Assembly: GCA_942491935.1 (NCBI GenBank)
Contig: CALOCZ010000015.1
Span: 1-64,000, forward strand
Source of the DNA: JAGTVG01 sp942491935
GTDB lineage: Bacteria > Bacteroidota > Bacteroidia > Cytophagales > Cyclobacteriaceae
DNA: 64,000 nt
Reading direction: 5' to 3'
Both the position numbers and the translations under genes were made by a program. The number at the start of each line of letters is the position of its first letter. The stretch's first letter is position 1. The notes beneath the pieces were generated by a model that saw only the letters and a list, made by a program, of their open reading frames with translations, made no database searches and was not told the origin of the DNA. Below, piece after piece: positions 21,120 to 30,950 of this stretch.

Positions 21120-22495
21120 CTAAAGATCCAAATAAAAAAATAATGGAACTTGAAGAAAAAATCGCATTTCTTCATGCAGAAAATGAGAGTATGGCTGAAA
21201 GGGCTGAGGAGATATTTTTACTTGTTATGGTTTCGGAATCAATACGCGAAATTAATGATCGGTCAATTATTGTAGATACAGTCTTAGAAAAAATCAGTAT
21301 TTTAAAGGACATTCCTCTTTGTTGTTATTGCTCCCGGAAAAATAATACACTTACGGTTCAACTAGCATATACCTCTTATGCTGATAATACTTCGATCCAT
21401 AAGATTGAACTTGATGAAAACGCCTTTAATAAATTGCAGAATGGAATATTGTATCTCGTTAAAGAGAAAAAAATATACGATGAAATCTTTAAATCATTAA
21501 AGGAAAAGAATTTCGAACCGAGATCCATCCTGATCATTCCACATAAATCAATATCTAACGAATTATCATACTTCTTATTTGCAGATAATGACGAAGACAC
21601 CAATCGCTTTTCTGAAATAATCACCTTAATTCATGAAGTAATCAATATCATGAGTGATAAACTTGATAATTTATATCTTCTGGAGGAATTAAAGAAAATC
21701 AATCTGGGCCTGGAACGTAAGATCACCGACCGAACTTCAGAGCTTTGGGAAACCAATAAGTTATTGAGAAAAGAAATTGAAGATAAAAGACTTGCAGAAG
21801 AAGAATTAAAACTTAAAAACGAGGAGCTAAATAATTTTGTTTATCGGGTATCTCATGACCTGAGAGCTCCAATTACTTCCGTAGAGGGATTAATTAATAT
21901 TATTAAGCTTGAATTACAAAGTAAATCAGGTAACCTTAAACCTTTTATTTCCCTTCTGGAGGATCGGATGAAAAATCTGGACCGTTTTATATATGATATC
22001 CTAAATTACTCTAGGAATATTCGTACTTCCATATCTATAGAAAAGATTGAATTTGAATCTATTATTTCCGCTTGCTTTGAGGAGCTTGAGTATCTGAATA
22101 ATGCGATGAAAATAAAAAAGACGATAAAGGTTAATACTGAATCATTTTTCAACGATAAGATGAGAGTCCGTGAGATCTTTCGAAATACCATTTCAAATGC
22201 AATAAAATATGCCGACACTTACAAAGAGATCAATACGATCGACATCAATATAAAAATAAACCAGAAAGAGGCCACATTATCCATACAGGATAACGGTATT
22301 GGGATTGCCAAAGATGTACTTCCAAAAATATTTGACATGTTTTACAGGGGAAGCGAACTATCAAAGGGTTCAGGTATTGGCCTTTATCTTGTAACCCAAA
22401 GTGTGGAAAAAATGGGAGGAAGAATTGATGTCAAGAGTACTCTTGGAAAAGGAACAGAATTCATCGTTCAGTTGCCAAATCGATTAGAAGCCTGA
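21116..22495 (+). CDS. Cytoplasmic sensor histidine kinase with GAF-like and coiled-coil input
   Basis: This 459-residue kinase has no TM segment. A short coiled coil (residues 1-30) is followed by a GAF-like domain (~40-185: IREINDRSIIVDTVLEKISIL, CCYCS, RSILIIPHKS), a long coiled coil (~190-240), a HisKA domain with YRVSHDLRAP (phosphoacceptor His247) and an ATPase domain (NTISNAIKYA, IQDNGIGIA, GSGIGLYLV). The input pair of cysteines in PLCCYCS could bind a ligand or metal (inference). Translation starts at GTG 21116 inside the stop of the alpha/beta hydrolase gene. No response regulator gene is adjacent. Its kinase core is close to that of the propeller kinase at 14474-17540. Confidence 0.9.
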   Translation: MTKDPNKKIMELEEKIAFLHAENESMAERAEEIFLLVMVSESIREINDRSIIVDTVLEKISILKDIPLCCYCSRKNNTLTVQLAYTSYADNTSIHKIELDENAFNKLQNGILYLVKEKKIYDEIFKSLKEKNFEPRSILIIPHKSISNELSYFLFADNDEDTNRFSEIITLIHEVINIMSDKLDNLYLLEELKKINLGLERKITDRTSELWETNKLLRKEIEDKRLAEEELKLKNEELNNFVYRVSHDLRAPITSVEGLINIIKLELQSKSGNLKPFISLLEDRMKNLDRFIYDILNYSRNIRTSISIEKIEFESIISACFEELEYLNNAMKIKKTIKVNTESFFNDKMRVREIFRNTISNAIKYADTYKEINTIDINIKINQKEATLSIQDNGIGIAKDVLPKIFDMFYRGSELSKGSGIGLYLVTQSVEKMGGRIDVKSTLGKGTEFIVQLPNRLEA

Positions 22496-22510
22496 CTTAA
22501 AGGCATAAAA

Positions 22511-22540
22511 AAATCCCCATACATACTTGCACAGGGATTT
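22511..22540. terminator. Possible bidirectional terminator between convergent genes
   Basis: Inverted repeat AAATCCC / GGGATTT flanked by A-rich sequence on the left and T/A-rich sequence on the right lies between the convergent kinase and sugar-porter genes. The loop is about 16 nt, longer than ideal, so the call is moderate. Confidence 0.5.
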
Positions 22541-22563
22541 AGATTTAATAATAAAATATTTTA

Positions 22564-24012
22564 TTATTTCCCGATCTGATTCGGCTTTGTACCTTTTCTC
22601 CACTCATCTTCGATCTTTTCGAGTGTAATGCCCTTGGTTTCTGGAATGTATTTATAACCCCAGATTATTCCGAAAACGGCGATTACAGCATATACGAAAA
22701 AGGCACCAGAAGGATTAGGATCTGGATTTGGAGCCCCTTCATTGATAATTTCCATTCCTGGAGCAGTGAAGAACCAGGCTAATTTTAGGAAAGTAAATGA
22801 TACAATAGCATTAAACAACCAGTTTGATAAAGAGCCTATGCTCATTCCCAGGCCACGAACTTTTAATGGGAAGATCTCTGATATAATAAGCCATCCCAAG
22901 GGCCCTAAACTAATTGCAAAGAAAATAATGTAAACCAACACAGTTCCAACGGTGATCCATTGCAGCATATCACCTAAACTATCCTTCAACATGAAAAATG
23001 TTCCAAGTGCAGTTAATGCAACTGCCATCCCAATCACCCCTATGAAATATAATTTTCTTCTGCCTATTTTATCAATTAAAAACATGGACAATACTGTGGA
23101 AAGTACATTTACAATTCCAACACTTACAGTGGCAGCAATAGCAGCTTTAGGGCCAGCGAAACCAGCAATAATAAATATGGTTGGCGCATAGTAAATCACC
23201 GTGTTAATTCCGACAAACTGTTGAACGAACATAATTCCAATTGCAATGAATAAAGCTGTTCTCAGATAAGGTTTGAACAGTTCTGTAAACGCTGGTGAAT
23301 CTTTATCTCTTTCAATATCAGCCTTTATCTTTGAGATAGCTTCTTCAACCAGATCAGGATGTTCAACCTTTTGAAGGACTTTTCGACCTTTTTCTTCTTT
23401 CCCCTTTCCAATTAAAAATCTAGGTGTTTCAGGGAGGAACATCATTCCAATGAAAAGAATAATTGCCGGGAATACTCCTACATAGAACATCCATCTCCAG
23501 GATTCAGGATTTCCTTCATCAGCGAATGCCAGATCACTGAAATAGGATACCACAATTCCTATAGTAATCATCAATTGAAATGATGACACCATAGCACCTC
23601 TTGTCTTTGTAGGTGAAATTTCAGCAATATATAAAGGCACTGTAAAGGATGATATTCCAATCGCTATACCTAAAATAATTCGGCTATAGGCCAAAAAAGT
23701 TGGACTGGAAGCTGCTCCGGTTAATACTGATCCTAAAGCAAAAATTACGGAAGTAACAAGAATTACTTTTTTTCTTCCAAAAATATCAGTTAATCTACCG
23801 GACGACATTGCTCCTATTACCGCACCAACCAGTGCAGCTGTTGTGATCCACTCAATCTCACCAGTTTCAAGACCCCAGGTCTCCCTTAAAAATGGCAAAG
23901 CTCCTGAAATCACACCAGTATCAAAACCAAACAATAAGCCTCCAGTCGACGCAATAGCAGCAATAACAATAACAAGACCGGTATTCTGCTTTGTTCCACT
24001 ATTCGTTGTCAT
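22564..24012 (-). CDS. MFS sugar porter (XylE/GalP type)
   Basis: This 482-residue protein has 12 predicted TM helices of the major facilitator sugar porter family, which carry out sugar:H+ symport across the inner membrane. Diagnostic motifs are GFDTGVISGALPFL in TM1, GRLTDIFGRKKVIL between TM2 and TM3, PETPRFL before the central loop, QQFVGINTVIYYAPTIF in TM7, DKIGRRKL and the C-terminal PETKG. The exact sugar is not visible. It is a single gene; the nearest upstream gene is on the other strand. Confidence 0.94.
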   Translation of the reverse strand: MTTNSGTKQNTGLVIVIAAIASTGGLLFGFDTGVISGALPFLRETWGLETGEIEWITTAALVGAVIGAMSSGRLTDIFGRKKVILVTSVIFALGSVLTGAASSPTFLAYSRIILGIAIGISSFTVPLYIAEISPTKTRGAMVSSFQLMITIGIVVSYFSDLAFADEGNPESWRWMFYVGVFPAIILFIGMMFLPETPRFLIGKGKEEKGRKVLQKVEHPDLVEEAISKIKADIERDKDSPAFTELFKPYLRTALFIAIGIMFVQQFVGINTVIYYAPTIFIIAGFAGPKAAIAATVSVGIVNVLSTVLSMFLIDKIGRRKLYFIGVIGMAVALTALGTFFMLKDSLGDMLQWITVGTVLVYIIFFAISLGPLGWLIISEIFPLKVRGLGMSIGSLSNWLFNAIVSFTFLKLAWFFTAPGMEIINEGAPNPDPNPSGAFFVYAVIAVFGIIWGYKYIPETKGITLEKIEDEWRKGTKPNQIGK

Positions 24013-24254
24013 ATGTTTTTATTTTAATGTTGAAAAATACTATTTATATTAATTATTATTCTTTTCTATGGAGATTCGGAGTCAGTATAATATTAAAAAT
24101 CAAAGACCACTTATTATTACTTTCTGCATTTCTTCCGGATATTTTAAAAATATTTTCATTTCTGAGAAAAAATGATTCTGTTTATTTAATTTTTTGTAAA
24201 AAATTGCGGCTAATAAAATCATTTTCAGTTACAATCGCAATGAAATTGTAAAAT

Positions 24255-25340
24255 ATGATGTCAACAAAAAGCTTACAAAGGGTATTGGTTATACTTTCAC
24301 TAATTGGTATAATTTTTAATACACCAGCCAGAAGTCAAACCACAATCATGAAATTGAATCAGGAGACCGCTTCCAAGTTGGCAAGAATTCCATTGGCTTG
24401 TCTCAACAAAGAATTTCCAAATAAATTAAATCAGGTATTAGGAGATCAGGATGATTTGAAAAATCCGGAGGAACTCCATCCTGCCTTTTATGGTTGCTTC
24501 GACTGGCATTCATCTGTTCACGGGCACTGGATGCTCATCAAGCTAGTTAAAATTTTCCCTGAACTGCCTGAAAAAGAAGAAATTTTTGAGATAATGGATA
24601 AAAATTTAACTTCTGAAAATATAAACTCTGAAATAGAATATTTTCAAGGCGAATATAACAAAACCTTTGAACGAACATATGGATGGGCCTGGTTAATGAA
24701 ACTAGTTCAGGAACTTAATGATTGGGATAATCCCAAAGGAAAAGTCTGGCTTGAAAATATCATGCCATTAGCGGATCTAATAAAAGAAAAATATACAGAC
24801 TTCCTGCCGAAACTCACATATCCTATTCGTACCGGCGAACACCCAAATACAGCTTTTGGGCTATCGCTGGCTTATGATTATGCATCAAGCCTGGAAGATG
24901 TAAAGTTTAAAGAATTGATCGAGACCAGATCTCTGGACTATTACCTGGATGATAAAAAATGTCCAATTAGTTGGGAGCCAAATGGTTTTGATTTTTTATC
25001 CCCTTGTCTGGAAGAAGCTAATCTAATGCAGAAAATATTAGAAAAGGAACAATTCAAGGACTGGATTGCTGATTTCATGCCGGATTTTTCTTCTATTACA
25101 CCGGCCATTGTTTCTGACCGTTCTGATCAAAAAATAGTCCATCTTGATGGATTAAATTTTAGCAGGACATGGTGTTTGTTTGGTATAAGTAATACTGTAG
25201 AAAAACCCCTCAAAGATGAATTGATTCAAAGTGCTGTATATCATTTTAATGCTAGTTTTCCTCATTTATCAAGTGGGAATTACGAAGGGGAACATTGGCT
25301 TACTTCTTTTGCAATTTTGGCGATAACCTCACAGCCCTGA
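24255..25340 (+). CDS. DUF2891 family exported protein
   Basis: This 361-residue protein has an N-terminal signal (residues ~8-27, ending TPARSQ). It carries the DUF2891 signature HPAFYGCFDWHSSVHGHW near residue 75, then RTYGWAWLMKL, GEHPNTAFGLSLA and EGEHWLTSFAILA near the end. The helical pattern and the His/Trp/Glu-rich motifs suggest an (alpha/alpha) toroid of the type found in sugar-processing enzymes, but no activity is established. The stop is 1 base before the Nramp-like gene, so the two form an operon. Confidence 0.88.
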   Translation: MMSTKSLQRVLVILSLIGIIFNTPARSQTTIMKLNQETASKLARIPLACLNKEFPNKLNQVLGDQDDLKNPEELHPAFYGCFDWHSSVHGHWMLIKLVKIFPELPEKEEIFEIMDKNLTSENINSEIEYFQGEYNKTFERTYGWAWLMKLVQELNDWDNPKGKVWLENIMPLADLIKEKYTDFLPKLTYPIRTGEHPNTAFGLSLAYDYASSLEDVKFKELIETRSLDYYLDDKKCPISWEPNGFDFLSPCLEEANLMQKILEKEQFKDWIADFMPDFSSITPAIVSDRSDQKIVHLDGLNFSRTWCLFGISNTVEKPLKDELIQSAVYHFNASFPHLSSGNYEGEHWLTSFAILAITSQP

Positions 25341-25341
25341 T

Positions 25342-26647
25342 ATGTCTGGCAAAAGCAATCCGATTCGATTTAGTCAGATCATATTCTGGTCCGTAATATC
25401 TGCAGCCTTTATCGGTCCTGGCACCATCACTACGGCATTAAAAGCAGGTTCAAATTATCAACTCAACTTAATCTGGGCAATATTTTTTTCAATTTTTGCA
25501 TGTATTATATTGCAGGAATCTGTCTCCCGTATTACAATTACTTCCGGTCTGACCCTTGGTGAAGCCATCCAGAAAAAGTACGGCAAAAAAGGGATCCTTA
25601 ATTTTAACATACTATTAACAATAGCAGTTATTTTTGGCTGTATTGCTTATCAGGCAGGTAATATAACCGGTGCTGTACGAGGTGTTCAATTGGCTGTCGA
25701 TGATCATCAGCTAAGTATAGTTTTATTTATTTTCATATTTGCATTCGGTTTAATGTGGATTGAAAGACTTAAGTTGATTACCAGTATTCTTGGGGTATTA
25801 GTAAGCATTATGGCACTGTTATTTTTGTTAATGTCTTTGAAAACAAGCTTTTCATTTTCAGATATTTTTTCATCCATTATACGTCCAGATATCCCGGATT
25901 CATCAAGTATTCTTATTATTGGTTTGATAGGGACTACCATCGTCCCTTACAATTTATTCATGGGCTCAGGCCTGAGCAAGAACAGAGATCTTAATTCCAC
26001 CAGATTTGGTTTGACGGGTGCCATATTATTTGGGGGATTAATTACGATATTAATTCTAATAACCGGAACAATCATTAAAGGTGAATTTAACTTTAATGCC
26101 ATATCATCTGCAATTCAATCTGAAATAGGCCCTTGGGGCAGATATGCATTTGCTATTGGATTATTTGCCGCCGGATTTACATCATCTGTTACAGCCCCCC
26201 TCGCTGCAGCCATTACAGCAAGGACTATGATGCCTGGTTCCACGGTCAAGCATGGAAATGCAATTTACAGACTTACTTGGATCGTGGTTTTAGGTACCGG
26301 CACCCTATTCAGTTTATTGGATTATCATCCAGTTCTAATTATAATAATGGCTCAGGTGATTAATGGATTAATATTGCCATTTGTTGCCATATCCATCTTT
26401 TTTGTCATAAATGATGAAAAAATAACTTCCAGAAAATACAGAAATGGATTAATTGCAAATATTATATTGGTGCTTATTGTTGGAACTACAATTTTTCTTG
26501 GAATTTTCCATTTAGTTTCAGTCAGTAAAGATGTATTGAATATCAGTTCAGGAAATTCCGTGGGAAATGATCATTGCCGGGATAGTCGCGATCACCACAA
26601 TTCTTTATATGGCGATTCATCTTGCTCTGAAAAAAAATGTTGATTAA
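25342..26647 (+). CDS. Nramp-family transporter with altered metal-site residues, C-terminal frameshift
   Basis: This is an integral membrane protein of ~435 residues with 11 helices in the Nramp fold. The canonical TM1 motif DPGN is GPGT here (Gly25, Thr28). The TM6 motif A-T-V-M-P-H-N is T-T-I-V-P-Y-N (Thr198, Val201). All four residues that bind Mn/Fe in classical Nramps are therefore changed, and the substrate is probably not Mn2+ or Fe2+. Near 26560 the frame shifts; the next frame continues WEMIIAGIVAITTILYMAI and ends at 26647, restoring a normal last helix. It follows the DUF2891 gene by 1 base. Confidence 0.87.
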
Positions 26648-26661
26648 CGATAATATATCAA

Positions 26662-27738
26662 TTATTCCTGACTGGGAAATACCCATTGATGACTGAACCA
26701 GTACCATTGACTATTGTCTTTACTTGGGATCGTTACAGTATAAAGGTGCCGTCTTGATCTTAGCTTTTGATCAGATGAAATTTGAAAGGCAAGTTTATCA
26801 CCTTCCAATTTAGTTAATATACAATTCCCTCCCTGAATGAAACACTGTAACTGGTCCAGGTCAAATATTTCCTTGTCAAGTATAAACTGGAGAACAGGGG
26901 GATTTTCAGATGCTATTGTAGAAGATGGTATGGTTTTAACCACCGGAAGAGCCTTCATGGAGATTTTTTCGGAAAAAGCCTGTAATTTCCCGTAGTGATC
27001 CGTCATAGGGAACCTTGGCAAGGCAAAAAGCTCAGAATAGGATGACATTACACCAGAATTCTGAGCAGTTGCACCAATAAAATCCATTTTCCTTATGACT
27101 TCCATCATACTTTCATCAAACTCTCCATAAGGATAAGCGAAAACTTTTGGCTCCACATTTAATTTTGATTCTATTATTTCCTGGGCCAACTGCACATCTT
27201 CATAAAAGGCCTTTCGCCGTGTAGTAGTATCCATGTTTAGAAAATAATCATGGCTATGCGTATGATTGCCAATCTCTATCCCATTATTGACTAATTTTTG
27301 GAGGTTGTCCCAATTTATATAATCCCCACTACCTACTGTTTCTGTATTGATAAATAAGGTTGCCGGAAATCCAAATTCCTTAATCACGGGGAATCCCTTA
27401 TCCATAAATGAATTAAACGCATCATCAATTGTAATTACAATGAATTTTCCAGAAGCATCCCTGGACAGCAATTTTTGAATTGCATCGCTTAACTTTAAAA
27501 CCCTATAATGATTGTTTTTTAGATAAGCTAATTGTTGTCGAAACAGTTTGGAGTTTATACTTGTACTGGGATATTTCTCTTCATCAAATCTATGGTATAA
27601 TAATCCTATAACTTCAACCTTTTTATTCAACTCAATTTTGGGTGGATCTTCATTCGGCTGACCATAAACTGGCTCTTTAACATTGTTGCAACCACTAAAT
27701 ATAAAAATAAACAAAATATATAATATTCTGATTTTCAA
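26662..27738 (-). CDS. Polysaccharide deacetylase lipoprotein (CE4/NodB)
   Basis: This 358-residue protein starts with a lipobox (IFSGCNN, Cys17). The NodB domain spans ~40-230 with the CE4 motifs: VITIDDAFNS (motif 1, the metal-binding Asp pair), GNHTHSHDYF (motif 2, His-x3-His) and YPYGEFDESM (motif 3). These enzymes remove N- or O-acetyl groups from cell-wall or extracellular polysaccharides with a bound divalent metal. The C-terminal ~110 residues form an extra beta-rich domain of unknown role. It is convergent with the Nramp-like gene and lies 21 bases after the Bax-like gene in the same direction. Confidence 0.9.
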   Translation of the reverse strand: MKIRILYILFIFIFSGCNNVKEPVYGQPNEDPPKIELNKKVEVIGLLYHRFDEEKYPSTSINSKLFRQQLAYLKNNHYRVLKLSDAIQKLLSRDASGKFIVITIDDAFNSFMDKGFPVIKEFGFPATLFINTETVGSGDYINWDNLQKLVNNGIEIGNHTHSHDYFLNMDTTTRRKAFYEDVQLAQEIIESKLNVEPKVFAYPYGEFDESMMEVIRKMDFIGATAQNSGVMSSYSELFALPRFPMTDHYGKLQAFSEKISMKALPVVKTIPSSTIASENPPVLQFILDKEIFDLDQLQCFIQGGNCILTKLEGDKLAFQISSDQKLRSRRHLYTVTIPSKDNSQWYWFSHQWVFPSQE

Positions 27739-27759
27739 AATGTTATTATTATTCTTTGC

Positions 27760-28630
27760 TCAAAGTTTAACTTTAATAAAATTGTTTTTATCGATTTCAC
27801 AGGAATCATATTTAGTTAAATCATTTTGAACAATGATCTCCCCTACTTTCTTAACATAGTCATTACGTAACTCAGAATATTTATTTAGGTACCAGATCAA
27901 TTCATAGGGATTATCCGAATCATATCGTTTTTCCCGAAATTTGTCAAACGCCCATGAGTTGGCCAGGGTCAGGAAATAATCTTCAACAGATTGTGCTATA
28001 TTATCATATTTCTTCAGATATATTACAAGACCATCGCGACTGGTAGAGGCAGGCATTCTTTTGTCAAGTTTATTATATGACCAGATACCAAATGCATTGT
28101 TGCCCTTTATAAAAAACCTCGAATTACCCCATCCTGTTTCCAGGAATAGACTGTGCCAGGATGATCGATGTTGGATGGAGATGTTGTTTTTGATTTATTT
28201 CTTTCAGGTTTTCTGATTTATATTTTGCATATAAGGTGCTTATGAATGCACTGTCTTCCGCAGTTAAACGGTCTTTTGCCCTGACTTTTGCCCAAATTCT
28301 TTCTGTTTTGGCTTTTTCATTAAGGAGGTTGAATTTAACTACTAATATTGCCGGCAGTAATGTTTCAATGTATCTATCCTTTCTGCTGTTTTCTGGAAAA
28401 TCATTGAACTTAGATATATCCTCATAAATGACGGGTTTTACCTCATTCCCGGAAATTTTCATAATATCAGAAGGCTTTTTTATAGATTTATATTCAATCA
28501 GAAGCGATAATTTTTCTTTCTTTACACCATATTTAATCGGAATAGAAAGGATTAGAACCACTATTGCGAGAAATATGATAACGAAAAGTACTTTTATCGT
28601 TTTTAGAAGATAACCTTTAAGAAGTCTCAT
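27760..28630 (-). CDS. Bax-like glucosaminidase-domain protein, one frameshift
   Basis: A membrane anchor (residues ~11-32) precedes a helical linker and a C-terminal glucosaminidase (GH73/Bax-like) domain. The catalytic region reads HPTSIILAQSI, then after a one-base frameshift near 28135, ETGWGNSRFF and GNNAFGIWSY; the Glu of ETGWG is the expected catalytic acid. Repaired length is about 290 residues. Such enzymes cleave the N-acetylglucosamine bond in peptidoglycan or glycans. I use the ATG at 28630 (MRLLKGYLL) rather than the one three codons upstream. The start codon overlaps the divergent patatin start by two bases. Confidence 0.85.
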
Positions 28631-30941
28631 GATTACCATTTATATCAATAAAGAAAAAAAAAATATTGTTTTCAACAAAATAGTAAAACTACTGTTATTC
28701 GCTTTTTGTTTGTTCTTCTATATGTTTCATTACGCCAATGCACAGGAAGACAGACCCAAAATTGGCCTGGTTCTAAGCGGAGGAGGTGCAAAAGGAATCG
28801 CTCATATTGGGATTCTAAAAACACTTGAGGAGGTAGGATTGACTCCCGATTACATAACAGGAACGAGTATGGGAAGTATAATTGGCGGTCTCTATTCTAT
28901 TGGGTATTCAGCGGATGAATTACAAGAATTGGTAACAACCGTAAACTGGGATGAGGTTTTGACAAATAAAATCTCAATGGATAAAGTGGCCATCGAAGAA
29001 AAAGATTATTATGCGCGATATCTTTTGAATTTTTTCATTGAAGACAAGAAGCTATCATTACCCAAGGGCGTTATTGATGGCCAAAATTTAATGGAATTTT
29101 TTTCGAGGTTAACACGTCCAGTGCATGGTATAAATGATTTTAATAAGTTTCCAATTCCTTACAGCTGCGTTGCTACTGATATAGTTACGGGTCTTCCAGT
29201 TACATTAAATAAAGGATCCCTTGCAATGGCTATGAGAGCAAGTATGGCAATACCCTCCATCTTCACACCAGTTAAGATAGACGACCACTTATTAGTAGAT
29301 GGTGGCCTCGTAAGAAACTTTCCGGTTCAGGAGGCTATAGATATGGGAGCAGATATTATTATAGGTGTATTTGTTAGTTCAGACCTTGCCCCTGAGTCAG
29401 AAATGACCTCGGCTTTAGCTGTATTGCAACAATCAGCCTGGGTCACAAGTGCCTTTGATACAAGAGAACAGATCAAAAAGTGCGATATACTAATTAAGCC
29501 TGATATAAGTGGATATTCCACGGCTAGTTTCACGTCGGCAAGTGAAATTCTTGAACGTGGTAACGAAGCAGGCAAAGAATATTACGACATACTGAAGAAC
29601 CTTGCTGATTCCGTTAAAAACTTAGGTACTCTAAATAAAGTACAAAAACTGGAAGTTAGGGACAGCTATCCTATCACTGAAATTAATGTGATCGGCAACA
29701 AATTCTTATCTGATGATTATATTATTGGCAAACTCAGGATTAAGCAGAATGATGAAAATTCTATTGGCCATATAGAAGAGCGTATAAATGTTTTATTTGG
29801 AACTTTATATTTTGAAAAGATCTGGTATGAGATTATTGCTATTAATGGTGGGTATACATTGAAACTTCATGTTAAGGAAAAACCAAAAACAGAGTTAAAA
29901 TTTTCCTATCATTATGATTCTGAGAATAAAGGAGGTATTCTGGGAAATATCACACTGCGAAATATGCTATTAAACGGAAGTCGTTTCGTTTTTGAAGCTG
30001 ATCTTGCCGTTAATCCGGGTTTTTGGGCAGATTATATCAAGTATCTTGGGAAGGGGCAAAACGTTGCCCTGCGATTTAAGGGGATTTTGGATAAGAGTGA
30101 CCTTCCCCTATATGACAGCCTTGGTAATAATGTAAGTTTATTCAATGAGCAGAATGTAAATGCAGCAATTGGTGTACAAGCAACCAAAACACAGAATAAT
30201 ACATTCGGAGCCAACATCAGATGGTCCAATACTTCCTTTAAACCAAAAGTTGCATCAGATGATCTCAGGACGATTGAGAAAGTAGTTTATAAAAGCACTT
30301 CACTCAATGTATTTTTCACGCGTAACAGTTTAAACAGAAGATATTATCCAACCAGGGGATCATTGGTCGATGTTACTTTCAGGTCAGTCTTCCAGGTTGA
30401 TGGAAAGCTTGATCTTGCAGACAGTGTAGTAATTGATCCCGAGGAACTAAATTTGAATACTGACCGGATTAATGCTATCTATGCAAGCTATACTCAACTA
30501 ATCCCAACGAGTAAAAAATTAACCTTCTCCACAGAGGTAACAATGAATATATCTAATCTTGAAAGCAATACATTAAATTTTTCTGAGTACTACTATATAG
30601 GAGGATTCTTTCCCAGGAATAATAATTTCAGCCCTTATGTTGGAGGTAAACAAAGAGAATTCGTAGCTGCAAATTTCTTCTATACTGCCGGGCAGGTACA
30701 ATATGAGCTAATACGTAATTTGTTTCTGAAGGGCATTGTCAATTATCTGGATTCAGAATATCCCATGAAATGGGTTTACCCGGATCTGGATGCCTCTATT
30801 TTGGGTGACCGTTACCGAAGGTTCGGTTTTGGATTTGCAGCGGGTTATAGTTCCCCTTTAGGCCCTATTAACCTGGCTGTTGCAAAAGATAGTCACCGAA
30901 AAGGTTGGGAAACCTTCTTTTCGATTGGGTTTATATTTTAG
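28629..30941 (+). CDS. Patatin-like phospholipase with POTRA and BamA-type barrel (PlpD-like)
   Basis: This 770-residue outer-membrane protein has a signal peptide (residues ~18-39, ending NAQ). The patatin lipase domain (~43-310) has the oxyanion loop SGGGAKG, nucleophile elbow GTSMG and the Asp of LVDGGLVRNFPV. A POTRA-like domain (~345-415, EINVIGNKFLSDDYI) leads to a 16-strand-type barrel that ends in Phe (FFSIGFIF). This is the layout of type Vd autotransporters, in which the lipase is exported by its own barrel. In Bacteroidota such proteins may stay attached. The reading frame is complete. Confidence 0.93.
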   Translation: MITIYINKEKKNIVFNKIVKLLLFAFCLFFYMFHYANAQEDRPKIGLVLSGGGAKGIAHIGILKTLEEVGLTPDYITGTSMGSIIGGLYSIGYSADELQELVTTVNWDEVLTNKISMDKVAIEEKDYYARYLLNFFIEDKKLSLPKGVIDGQNLMEFFSRLTRPVHGINDFNKFPIPYSCVATDIVTGLPVTLNKGSLAMAMRASMAIPSIFTPVKIDDHLLVDGGLVRNFPVQEAIDMGADIIIGVFVSSDLAPESEMTSALAVLQQSAWVTSAFDTREQIKKCDILIKPDISGYSTASFTSASEILERGNEAGKEYYDILKNLADSVKNLGTLNKVQKLEVRDSYPITEINVIGNKFLSDDYIIGKLRIKQNDENSIGHIEERINVLFGTLYFEKIWYEIIAINGGYTLKLHVKEKPKTELKFSYHYDSENKGGILGNITLRNMLLNGSRFVFEADLAVNPGFWADYIKYLGKGQNVALRFKGILDKSDLPLYDSLGNNVSLFNEQNVNAAIGVQATKTQNNTFGANIRWSNTSFKPKVASDDLRTIEKVVYKSTSLNVFFTRNSLNRRYYPTRGSLVDVTFRSVFQVDGKLDLADSVVIDPEELNLNTDRINAIYASYTQLIPTSKKLTFSTEVTMNISNLESNTLNFSEYYYIGGFFPRNNNFSPYVGGKQREFVAANFFYTAGQVQYELIRNLFLKGIVNYLDSEYPMKWVYPDLDASILGDRYRRFGFGFAAGYSSPLGPINLAVAKDSHRKGWETFFSIGFIF

Positions 30942-30950
30942 GTGCCAACT

